Shown here piece by piece: positions 53,831 to 64,000 of a stretch of 64,000 bases of DNA. The DNA is taken from positions 163,556 to 227,555 of the forward strand of contig NMRB01000026.1 in assembly GCA_002633025.1 (NCBI GenBank), in the 5' to 3' direction. The notes beneath the pieces are model-generated. The model was not told the origin of the DNA. It searched no databases and worked only from the letters and a program-made list of their open reading frames with translations. The stretch is from Notospermus geniculatus. Lineage: Eukaryota > Nemertea > Pilidiophora > Heteronemertea > Lineidae. Position numbers and translations under genes: made by a program. Within the stretch, counting starts at the first letter, position 1. Each line of letters starts with the position of its first letter.

Positions 53831-54712
53831 AAATACAATTAGCCCGAGTATGGCTGCCTCCAACATAGCCACTCTCCAAAAACTGCCCCAGGCTCACGGA
53901 CACGAGTAGGAGGTCCTTGAAAAGGGATCGAGAAACAAGGTGAAGTATCGCTGGAGGGGAGCAATAATTTCATTGTGCTGATGGAGTTATAGCCATGTCC
54001 AGAAATGATTGGAAGTTTGTCCGATAAATGTTTTACGTGGAAGGATCCAAAGAGCTCTCCAACGCTGGGACGCCGCCGTGGAAATGGACTGAACTGGACA
54101 ATGCTGCACCATGGTAGCCGTGGGGATACACATGGAAAAGACGTCATGACATCCCTTGTACCATGCAACAGGGTGAAAACCGTGTCTGATCCCATTTGAC
54201 TGCATGTGGAAGAGTTTTGTGGGTTTCTCGCTGTCCTATAAGGAGCAGCTCATTCAGTGCATCATCTTTTCAGACCAGGTGAAAGTACAAACGGCCAGTT
54301 GAACCGAGAATCATAACTGTCGTATCTGACCCCAGTCCAACACTCCATTGCCATGTGACCGTCTCTCTTGACTGTTGGAACACAGCAAAATACTTCAAAG
54401 TAACAGGCTCTCATCGATCTCTATTGTTCTCCACTTCCCGTATCCAGGGATGAGCCTATTGTGTTTTATCATTTAGTGAACAGAGTCAACAACGTTACTT
54501 GCCTTCCTGGTTGTTTATGGAGCTAATTCATGGCTCCATTTAGCAGGATGTGCTAATAGATTACTGTAAATGTGGATGGTAGTGGGGTAAATTGTCAGGA
54601 TATTGATCAGAAATTGTGTCCTGTGTAACTTCGCCCACGTTTCCATGAGGAGAAACCCACTCTAAATGCAGGAAAGGCCACAAGCAGACCTCACCAACCT
54701 GTCCAACAGAAA

Positions 54713-54962
54713 GCCCTGATAGCCTAGTGGTTATCACATCCGCTCAGCAAGCAGCAGGTCCACGGTTCGAATCCAGCCCGGGCCATATGGGATTTCATTC
54801 CTGGCTCTGCATGTCTGTCGTACTGGACAGTAAGGCAAGGTGCCATTTACCTTGTTTTTTTGCAACGCAAATAAAAGACCCCATCCAAGTGAGGAACATG
54901 AGTAGCTTGAGATGCTCTTCCAAACTTACCAGAGCCAATAATGCTATGGCTTTGGCCCTGAC
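54713..54962 (+). mobile_element. tRNA-headed SINE family 2, copy 1
   Basis: The head has the A-box TAGCCTAGTGG and the B-box GGTTCGAATCC at tRNA spacing, but the acceptor stem pairs poorly. The body (AAAAGACCCCATCCAAGTGA, GGAACATGAGTAGCTT, GGCCCTGAC) is shared with 61905-62143. It is therefore a SINE, not a tRNA gene. Confidence 0.85.
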
Positions 54963-57785
54963 AGAAAAATCAAATATAATAAATACCAACACATCCAAAA
55001 TTTGCCCGGGAGGGGATTTGAAACAGTCCTAGCTTGCCTTGTCACTTCAGGCAAGATTTCAACCGGGAGAATCCTGTCTAAATGCGTGAGAAGCCACAAG
55101 CAGACCTCACGAACCTGTCACACACTTCACTTGCATGGCTATCTCCGGAGAAATCCCAGACAAAATTTTATCTAAAAATCAATAGCCACTTTGTGTGGCG
55201 CAGCATTCTGAATCTTTGACATATCTAGGCCAGTCTCGTAGGTGACAATGTTTTGTCTCCTCGATCGCCATCCGTCCAGAAGACTGCATCATTGACCGGG
55301 AAAAGTCGACAATGTCGCCAGTCGATGACAGCCTATTGATGAGAACGAGGCCTCCACGCCGATCAGGTCGACTCCCCAGCCAATGATAAGGCAAGATAAT
55401 CAATTTTCATGATGCCTTCTCAGTTTGACGTTCAGACGCATATCGCTGGCGTGGAAAATCACATTGGCCAGACCGTATTCTGGTCGGTTTGGCCGCGATG
55501 TGGCTCTCTTGGGAATGACGATGTTGCATGCTCTAACGAATTCACGTCAGCGTCACTGATGTGAAGTCAAGTCCATATGTGGGCTGCCATGCATGAAGTA
55601 GCTCGCCACATTCACAGTTCATGAAGTAGAAACTGTGTATCGCCATAGTTGCGGTTTCACTGGCTGCATATTTTGACCTTGGGATGTCCTTGATTGTCTG
55701 CGGGACTGCTGCAGCTCGCTGGCGAAGTATATGAAGAATGAATGTCTTCTGCTAAAGGTTGGAGAAAAATATGACTGATCTTCGACTTGAGTCTGCATTG
55801 TCCTCGCATTCAGAATGAATTTCGACTTGGCTGATGTGCAGATCCGCAGTGACCATATGTTCGGACTGAACTTTTACTTGGCTGAACTGCCCTGTCTGCA
55901 GTGACTGTACATTCAGAAGTTTGGCTTCGTTGGAGTGCAGAGTCTAAAGTGACCGTACGTTCAGACTGAACTTCGATTCAACTAAAGTGCAGAATCTGGT
56001 GTGACCATTCATCAAGTTGGTGACAAATCCTGGAGAGCTCATCTCTGAGCTTGTCACCGCGTAATCATTTTCTCCACCTGAACAATATCGTCCAACGTTT
56101 CTCCGCCATCAGATCCTCAATGTTCATATCCGTTTCCCATTACGACGTGACAACGACGGAAATTCCAATCCCATCTCGCATTCTCCCCCACCAGAACATC
56201 GCACCTTTGCTATCTGCGGTGATCTCTCTGAGGGGAACAAGATGAGCCAAGATGGTGTGGTGTCTGCCGGAGCTTATGATTGAATATGGTTCTACCTGTC
56301 ATTGGAGATGACAAGAAAGGCCAGGACATCATCAGTCAAGATTTCACACCAGGGACTGGGTCGTGGTTTCTTGGACGTGCCAAATCTAGAGGGTCTATTC
56401 CAGTTGCATTGACAAAATATTGACAACCCAATGAATGTCTTATATTGATGTCTCTCTGTGGGGCTATCAGGAATGTCTGTAACATCAGGGGTTGGAAGAT
56501 TTGCGGGAAGGACTTGCTCCTTGGCCGGCGGGTTAGGCTGTGCCAATAGCTAGCTGGGGTACACTACAAGGGTGTACGTTGTGTAAAAAACTTTGCGTTT
56601 TCAATTCAAACATGTTGACTTCTGCTCAAGGAGAAATGGACCCGCCCCCAGCAAAAAGCAGATACTTGTTGCAAGTGATCATCATTGGTCATCAGTTTAC
56701 ACAACTATTATCACTGCTGTCGACTTCTATTGTCAACCTGCAGAGACGTACATTTCAGCTATTGTGTTGTAAGGCTGTCAACCCTTTCCTCGGTTGCGAC
56801 AAGTGCCTACTTTTGCTACAGCGAATCACAAATATACAACTCAGTTTCACCCGAAATCGCAATGGTCAGAGAGTCCCTAGGACACTTGGTCTGCAGTTCC
56901 AGAGATTGGCTGATCGAGGCTGTCGGTTCCATTACGATCCTGATCAACATTGACGTAGTCGACTTTATCCAGCAGACGGTCAGTTAGGGGTAAACATTAG
57001 GACATCGATCTGCACCAGAGGAAGGAGCACTCATTTCCTGCCGCTGAGTGAAATTGATTCTGAAGAAACCAACAATGTTTGAGCGAAGAGGTCATTTAGG
57101 TGGTACCAGTATCGACCTGGACCTCCTGATCGGTAAGAACACGCGTCCCCGCTCTTCGTCCAGTTCAAGATGTTCTCCATTATCCCAGAACAGAAGACTA
57201 TCATCATGTTGAGCGCGATCGATGATTGGTCGTATTGGTTTACATCGCTCCTTCTGTGGCGGAAGCGTGGTTTGTGTGTCGTCTCATCCCAAGGAGGTCA
57301 TGAGTAAAATCAATTAATCCTACGACGGTGATGGCCTTTAGGGATTCATGGTTGACTTTGTTCCATCTAACACGCAGGGTGGCGTCTGCCACTGTGATTA
57401 GTAGTAGCCTGCTGGGCCGCATAGTCCGGCAGGGTTATGCTGTGGTTGGGATCATGAGTGTTGGTCTGTTGGGTGCCGGTCGATACAAGGTCAGTACGGA
57501 GCAACAGACACATGAGGCTTAGTAAACAAATTGAACTCCTTTCCACTACAGCCGATACCGCCACGGTTTGCGGCGAGCGGAGCAGTTTTCACAGGCATTG
57601 GGATAATTAACATGCCATGTCTGAGTTGTTAAATCATTCAAGGATTCAAGTCCCTGTGACAACCGCACCGCTCGATGCAAACCGCCGCCGAATCCACTGT
57701 AGTTGAAACGGGCCTTTGGACTCCATATTTATGAGGAGAGCGGTGAAACGTTTCAAGTAGATCCTCTCTGTTGTAGGCCCTCCTG
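54963..57785. other. No recognised feature
   Basis: I found no exon or element here that I can support. A loose repeat of GCAGTGACC / TTCGACTTGGCTGA-type words occupies about 55790-56010. Confidence 0.4.
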
Positions 57786-57951
57786 CTCGTGCGAGTTTTC
57801 TGATGCGAGTTGACTCTCAATGGGGAATTCACCATTGCTGGTGTCCGTAGGACTCACGCAAAGACCAGTGGCACAAATTCTGCCCATAGCTTCCTTTAGC
57901 TGAATTGCCCATAGAGAGCCAACTTGTCCAAGAAAACTCTCATTGGAGTTG
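57786..57951. mobile_element. MITE family A copy with both ends
   Basis: Left GAGTTTTCTGATGCGAGTTG and ACTCTCAATGGGGAATTCA pair with right GAATTGCCCATAGAGAGCCAACTT and CAAGAAAACTCTC. It is the clearest full copy of the family in the window. Confidence 0.75.
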
Positions 57952-58329
57952 CGCCTTAAGGACAACTCTGGGACTGATGGATACTGCCCATAATTGAGAG
58001 GTGTCCTGATTAGAGGAGTCAAATGACTAGAAGATCCAAACTCAGAACTGAACTGTCACAGTGAAAGTCAGCGTAAGAAGATACCCCAGCATCCTTTGAC
58101 GTCGTCGCAAGCTGACTGTCACGGCACCGGAGGTAAATTAGCATTCCTAACTGTCTTATTTACTTTCCGTTAGCCGCCCCGGGCGATACATTTAAATATC
58201 AAGCTTTGTAGATGAGAATAAAGTCTTACGGAGGAAGTTGCAATCGCTATGGTTACCAGGAAGGAAAAGTAATGAAGTTAATGAAAATTGAGTTGTTTTA
58301 TATTCAGGCGGGTTTGATGGATCTTTAAT

Positions 58330-58800
58330 GAGGGACAATGAAAACTCTCTAACAAGGACACCGTCAGGACCAAGTGATGCTGTCCTCACTTGAGAGGTGT
58401 CCTTGTTACTGATGCCAGAATGAGTAGAAGTGACCAATTTTGGACTGAACTTGAGTGTCCTCAACAGACAGGTGTCCTCCTGTGAGGGGTGTCCACTGAG
58501 GGAGGCTCCACTGTACAAGGGGATGTACTAGGATGTCCTTCATAAAAAGGTGTCCTACTGACAGGAGTGTCCACTGAGGAAGGTTTTGCTGTACAAGTGG
58601 ATGTATGAGGATGTCCTTAATAGAGAGGTGTCCTCATGACAGGGGTGTCCACTAAGGAAGGTTTCACTGTACAAGGGGATGTACTAGGATGTCCTTAATA
58701 GAGAGGTGTCCTACTGACAGGGGTGTCCGCTAAAAGAGGTGCCAATCTACAAGGAAGTGTCCAAATGACAGGTGTACCAACGGAAGGTTCCACTGTATCT
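58330..58800. repeat. About 80-bp tandem repeat (GAGGTGTCCT...GGGGTGTCCACT)
   Basis: Units with GACAGG[A/G]GTGTCCACT, GAAGGTTT[T/C][G/A]CTGTACAAG and ATGT[A]CTAGGATGTCCTTAAT recur about four times. GGACACCTCTC words also occur in the 1.4-kb duplications (45100-45200, 46530-46620). Confidence 0.75.
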
Positions 58801-61800
58801 TCGAAAAGTCCTGATGACCTTCTAGGAGTTCGAGTTGTCCCTTCATGAGTCCTGGCATGCTGGAGACACTCGCTAATCATGTTCATGAAGTCAGTGAAAA
58901 AAATTAAGAAGAGTCTGCGAGACATGTCTCACATCAAATTGCAATATTACAAAATTTTGAGTTATCGGTTTAATAAAACTTGGCAGATTCTAATCATCTT
59001 TGCAGAATACTTGTCATAACCCGCCGCGGCGTGGGGTATTCAACGACAAATTAATCATCGTCGCCGTGACACAAGGGACGATCTCAAGTGCAAGCATCGT
59101 CTCCAAGTATGTCAAATGGCCACGTCACAGTCGCAAACCATCACATTAAGACAACCATTGGCGGCATACAGAGAGCTTTTGCACAAAAACTTCCACATAG
59201 ATCATTTTGATCCAGAATTCGCTCCTAATTACTCACATCAAAGGCTCAAGTCACGGTGTTTCTGGTTTCAAAGCAAATTGGCAAAAACTCTGATGTGGTG
59301 GCGAATGTTGGGTAGTTATTAAGTACGGAACGGAACGGAACGGAATCCTGGTTGCAAACGGAATGTAAAAGACGGACCGAGCTGTAAACTGGAACGAAGA
59401 GAGCTAATCTTATGAATAGCGCTGTGTTGTGATGGTGGGTTCGTTCTGTCATGTTGGTATTAAGCTCAATTATTGGGTCGTGCCGTTTACTTTGTTGGGG
59501 AAGTGCTTTTGTCGTAGGTTCGAGTCTGTGTTGGAGTTAATATGAAGTTCCTTTTTGCCATTGGGATGGCGTATTGCTTCAGTGGTTGATTTGATTCTTG
59601 GGTCTTGGCGGTCACCCTGGTAGGGAAGGCCTACCCCATCCCAATAAACATCACGGCCAGTACAGAATCGAACCCACCACAAAAGCACTACNAGTTGCCT
59701 CCCCTTTCTTGTGCCCGATGGACTTGTCAGCTGCACAGACTCCGGGGAAGTTGAATGCCCTTGAAACAAGACTTTGGGCCGTATTCTAGAAGCTTCCTCA
59801 ACTCTAAGGTTTACCTTTAGCTATTGTTTGGAGGGCAGAATACAAAAGATTAAAGTGAACCTTAGATTTAAGGAGGCTTCTAGAATACGGGCCTTTATCT
59901 AGCACTTTCCACATGCTGACCTTCTGTTGGTTTTCGTCATTCGCGTAGCTTTTAAACTTGTTTGTGGGTCAGAGTATGGCGATGGGTCCGAACACCAGGG
60001 TGTTCCCTGGATGCACTTTTCATTGTAAGTCTCAAAGCGCTTGGCATCATTTACCCCAGTCTCTTGTGGAACCCTTCTTGGAACCCATGGAGCAGCTCCT
60101 TCAATACACCACTTGACCCTTTCAGACCAGCAGCAACAACGAAGTGGCAAAGCCACCAGGAATCAGACCACTTCATCTCATCTTGATGTATCAAGGCCTA
60201 CGGTCAGTTCGCCCTGCGAACTACGCTCCCTTCACGAGAGTAGGAGTGATAGGAATGCTTGTCTGGGCAAGATGCTTCCTCTCGATCATGAATGTGTCAC
60301 TGCGCCGCTGCACCCCACAAACTCCCTTTCACATAATCCAACTCGGTCATGGTATCAGTGCACTCGACACAAGACCAAGTCAGAATCACACTGCAAGTCC
60401 AATATCAACACCAAGTAAATCAGTCTGCTCTCTGTGTTTGCCAGAGGAGCCTCGGAATGAGACAATCCTTAGAATAAGAAGTTTCCTTGCACATTAAGAT
60501 CAGTGGTTCACCTCCTAATGGGAATACCATGTTGACTTGAGAGCGGGATCAAGACGGCTAATCCGAGTTCATCCTCAGAGAGACAGAATCTTTACCAAAA
60601 GAAAGGGTGCCTGGATGTCATGAGAGATCAACTTCCTGCTGACTCCTGCCTTAGTCACACCTCGAATTGGCGACTGTTTTTGCACTGAGTCGGCTTTCCC
60701 AAGCTTCTTACAATCCTTCTTTGTATCGTGTTCTGCAGACATTTGCAGGTTCGTCTGATATGGAGTTGCAGCATACATGTGTACACTCGTTCACTGCTAA
60801 TCTTGGTAGGCCTATTCACAACTGGTCTCTGTGCCGCTGCCGCCTACTTCTGTCTTCGGTGATGACCATCAAACACGTACGGCAAATCATGGCGGTTGAC
60901 AGAACTTCCGCCAACTGGAGATACTCCAGTTCCCCGCAGCTTTGTCTTTAGGGCTTTCAATGTCTCGCCTTCTGTGTTCGGTGGTGATCAAACAAAAAAT
61001 TCGTTTGCTGTCTGCCGAAGATCCTCCTCCATTACCCGCAGCTCTGTCTTCAGGGGGTTGATTCATCGATGTGCCTAGATGGTCAGGCTTCCGTATGTTG
61101 GCATCTCTACAGAAACTATCAATTTCAGGGAAGACCTCATTTGTGCCCTATCCTGCTCAACCCGTCAACGTGCCTGAACACAACTCAGTGATCAACGTTC
61201 ATCCCAATTGATTATGACAGCGAACTGATGACTCCAAACGAATTTCCGATCATCCAATGATCTGATGATTAGTGATTGACTGATTGACGAGGTTTTGTCT
61301 AATTAATGAGCGATGGACACCTAATTGATCGGCTGTCCGTAGAATGATGACGAGGTTAATGTACTTCATCATGTAATTAGATTTATAGACATAGTATCCG
61401 ACCCTGGCTGAGGTAGGCTGGCCGTTCCTATGTCTGAAGAGGAGTCCATAGAGTATGCCTACAGCAAAACCTCCCGTAGCGGACACCTCTGTCTATCTCT
61501 ATTCTAAATACACGTACACAACCATCAGTCAGTGAAGGATGACCTGTACATCCATGGTCTGATGCACACTGCACGCCCCATGCGTCTTACACCCGAGTAG
61601 ACTTTCATAAGGGGTCTGTGACGTCCTCTTGTTAACCTCCAAGGAATTGTTTTGAAACCATCACATGCTGTGCCATGCTTTCCTTGTGTAAGACTGTTTC
61701 GGAGATGACCTTTGTTCGTACCTTCGATCCACCATGAGCCCCAGAAGGGGTCCACATGGTTCACTGCATGCTGTTTTGGGTCTGTGGTTTAGAGGCCTGT

Positions 61801-61904
61801 TGTCCAACACCTCCAACAGTGCTGTCGTTGCCTTTAGGTACCCCTTCGTGTGAGAGAGGTTTTCTCGCACGAGGTGGCCCACAATGGGCGCCACTGGATC
61901 ATGG
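58801..61904. other. No gene recognised; one MITE
   Basis: Only the palindrome at 59776-59893, a (GGAAC)n stretch near 59329-59346 and one N at 59692 stand out. Confidence 0.4.
59776..59893. mobile_element. Palindromic MITE (GGGCCGTATTCTAGAAG ends)
   Basis: This 118-bp element has ends GGGCCGTATTCTAGAAGC and GCTTCTAGAATACGGGCC... reversed counterparts; inner CTAAGGTTTACCTTTA pairs with TAAAGTGAACCTTAGA. The GGGCC-TATTC end resembles the element at 10060-10191, so they may be related. Confidence 0.8.
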
Positions 61905-62143
61905 ATAGTAGCCGAGTGGTTATCACTTCTGCTCAGCAAGAGACAGGTCCTGGATTTGAATCCAGCCCGGGCCATATGAGGTATCATTCCCAGCTCTTCA
62001 TGTCCGTCGCATGGGACAGCAAGCCGCGGTGCCTTGTACCTTCTTTCTATACAAGGGCAAGTAAAAGACCCCATCCAAGTGAGGAACATGAGTAGCTTCA
62101 GATGGCCTCCTCCATACTTAAAAGGGCCAATGATGCAACTTCG
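61905..62143 (+). mobile_element. tRNA-headed SINE family 2, copy 2
   Basis: A-box-like TAGCCGAGTGG, B-box TTTGAATCC, then GGGCCATATGAGG and the same body as 54713-54962 (AAAAGACCCCATCCAAGTGA). The B-box has lost a G, so it is more decayed. Confidence 0.85.
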
Positions 62144-62879
62144 GCCCTGACGGGAATCCAGCCACCATGCCCCAGTGACACCAGCAACCAGCCACGGCCA
62201 TATGACACAGACGGAAATACCAATTTCCTTTTGATGTGAGCTGGCAGATTACGGCCTTCTCTAAGACGGCGACTTCTTGTTCTAAGTATTAGTCGTCAGG
62301 ACCGAGGTCTCAGGGGCCGTGTCTGTAATTTCCTTTACGATTAGTCTCTGCCAAACTCAGTCTATCATTATCCATTTGCGACCCTTTCTGTTGAATCTAG
62401 CCGACACCGTGGCTGACCCGACTCCCCAACGTCATCATTGAAAGTGGTCGCTCGGCAACCATTGGTGATTGATAGAAAGTTTGTGGCAATATGTTATCGG
62501 TGATATCAGGGATCGTTTGCCGATCAAGGCAGGAAGAATCTCATGAGGGACGGGATAAATCAAAAGGAGAGGGTATCTGATCAGACCCTCAGGGTCTCAG
62601 AAATCATAATTGTCTGCATTGGAGCGGAAACCACTTTATTCTTTATGGTGCTTCACCTCAAGGTGAAACGATAACACTCTATTAAGTGGTGTGATTGATC
62701 CACAATCCAAAGACCAAGACGGCGGTTTAAACCACGAAATTTCAACTAAAATCTTCAAAGATGTCAACCAAGCGATAATAATCGATGGAAATTCTGTTTG
62801 GTTCTCAATCACAGGATGTTCTTTTCTCTTAAATTTGATTTTCTGTGTCATCCACGGAATTAGCATTGGGGGCTGTCAG

Positions 62880-63330
62880 AGGGTGAAGTTGAAATGTTGG
62901 CGTCTATCATCCCTGAGGTAGTGGGTTCAGTCCTCAGTCTGGCCAATTCTTCAAGTGATAGTCGTGCAAATCTCTTTGACAGTCAGGGTTTCCGCCAGAG
63001 GGTAAAATGGGTAAAATTCCGTACCCTAAAATTTTTCCAGGGTACGGATCCGTACCCTCAAAAATTTGATAAATTCACATATTTATCAGCAGTATTCATT
63101 GTTTTTCACCATTTAACATCATATTTCACGATGGAAAGTGATTTTATGCTTCAAAATACGCCTAAAATGGCAGTAAACATCGTTTAAAACCAAAATAAAC
63201 AAATAAAAATAAAAATAATTTTTTTTCACATTTTTTCTGGTCCGTACCCTCATTTTTTTTTCTGGCGGAAACCCTGACAGTATAGGTTTTCTCCGGGCAC
63301 TCTGGTTTCCTCCTGTTGTACATTTCTCAG
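62880..63330. mobile_element. tRNA-derived SINE split by a MITE
   Basis: GGGTGAAGTTGAAATGTTGG, CCCTGAGGTAGTGGGTTCAG and CTCTTTGAC before the MITE, then ATAGGTTTTCTCCGGGCACT and GGTTTCCTCCTGTTG after it, follow the part order of the SINE at 37255-37400. Confidence 0.7.
62984..63276. mobile_element. MITE with CAGGGTTTCCGCCAGA ends, nested in a SINE
   Basis: This 293-bp element has exact inverted ends CAGGGTTTCCGCCAGA and TCTGGCGGAAACCCTG, with a 5-bp ACAGT on both sides (62979-62983 and 63277-63281). A repeated GGTACGGA/TCCGTACCC motif lies in the interior. Related to 28705-29024. Confidence 0.85.
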
Positions 63331-64000
63331 TCCGATGTTCTCATTCGAGCCAGTAATGGAACGTATTCGGCACTCAGTTCTCAATTCAATGTTTTTTTAT
63401 CAGCGTTGGTTCTCTTCGACTCAGGTGTTTATCAAGGTTGATTTGTATTCAGGCCGGTTTCGGCGTAATCATGTTGTGTTCAGTCACTGACAGGCAGACT
63501 TGCTCCGGTACATGCCAGACATCACCTCAGTCCATGCCCCCTGGTGGAGATAACAACACTTCCTCCACCTCTTGTACTTTAACCAACCATAGTGTCATGT
63601 TGTTGGTTACAGCTGATCATCTCGCTCCCGGCATGGTCGGTTATCAAGAATACCTGTAGTCTCCGGGCACGAGCCACACCTATCAAAATGGAAATGATGC
63701 CCCGGGGACGTGTGAGTGTGGTGTTAACTTTGGTCGTGTAGTTACAGCTGATTGGTCTCATCCTGATAGATCTTCAGCGATGGTGTAGTTGAGTCTGACA
63801 CGCATTCAGGAGGTCTGAGGTTTGAATCCTGCTTTTGACATGTGGGTACCATACCAGAAAGTCTCCATTGATATTGTCTGAAAAGCTGAAGCGCATTTGG
63901 AGAAGGGGATTCACTCTTCCCAGAGCTCAACAGTGAGCATTCTGAAAATGTCCAGGGGTGGATACAGGATTTGGGGAATTAGGGGGTGCACTGTGCCAGG
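63331..64000. other. Right edge: SINE-like head and MITE B end
   Basis: GATGGTGTAGTTGAGTCTGA and GAGGTTTGAATCCTGC (63780-63830) look like a tRNA-type head. CCAGGGGTGGATACAGGATT at 63952 begins a family B element that runs out of the window. No gene seen. Confidence 0.45.

Larger units (their letters stand above)
51533..54712. other. No gene recognised; one MITE and repeat D
   Basis: Holds the palindrome at 52670-52832, a SINE-like fragment near 52850-52925 (TGAACCCGGGACTT is a reverse B-box) and repeat D copy 2. Nothing else. Confidence 0.4.

Noticed and set aside
54720-54790. Possible tRNA gene (A- and B-boxes at tRNA spacing)
   Set aside because: The acceptor stem pairs poorly, and the same head plus a 170-bp body recurs at 61905, so it is a SINE.

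Overview
This window is eukaryotic genomic DNA: intron-rich, repeat-dense, with no operons or ribosome binding sites and coding sequence only in short spliced exons. Frequent short motifs such as TAGGCCTAC, TACATGTA and TACCGGTA, together with many small palindromic transposons and tRNA-derived SINEs, suggest a marine invertebrate, most likely a deuterostome such as an echinoderm or hemichordate. That placement is an inference; no marker gene settles it.

One gene can be reconstructed with high confidence. It lies on the minus strand from about 39200 down to 18175 and encodes a plexin-domain-containing (PLXDC / TEM7) single-pass receptor. Thirteen exon positions chain in one open frame with canonical splice sites: a Thr/Pro-rich N-terminal exon with a furin-like RLKR site, seven exons for the TEM7/nidogen-like domain, the PSI cysteine module, two Thr/Pro/Lys-rich stalk exons, the transmembrane exon and a short cytoplasmic tail. 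The chain gives about 566 residues plus an unidentified first exon that should carry the signal peptide. One exon position has two alternatives, at 35333-35429 and 32972-33065. They share about half their residues, the same start and the same phase. Their lengths (97 and 94 bases) are not multiples of three, so including both would break the frame: these look like mutually exclusive exons. The intron between them holds a 1-kb tandem duplication that carries an orphan donor-side fragment of one of them.

Near the 3' end a 515-bp block with the transmembrane exon occurs twice around a single N. This is best read as unmerged overlapping contigs or alleles.

Left of this gene (1-18174) I see two possible first coding exons on the minus strand, at 10426-10569 and 4918-4998. 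Both have an ATG, a good donor and phase 0. I do not recognise the proteins. The rest is minisatellites, palindromic elements and unannotated sequence. Right of the gene (39201-64000) I find no convincing coding exon. It holds a 1.4-kb tandem duplication, several MITE families, SINEs, a 40-bp satellite next to a 135-base N gap, and long stretches with nothing recognisable. The window's main interest is therefore the PLXDC gene with its paired exons, plus the record of repeat birth and nested insertion around it.
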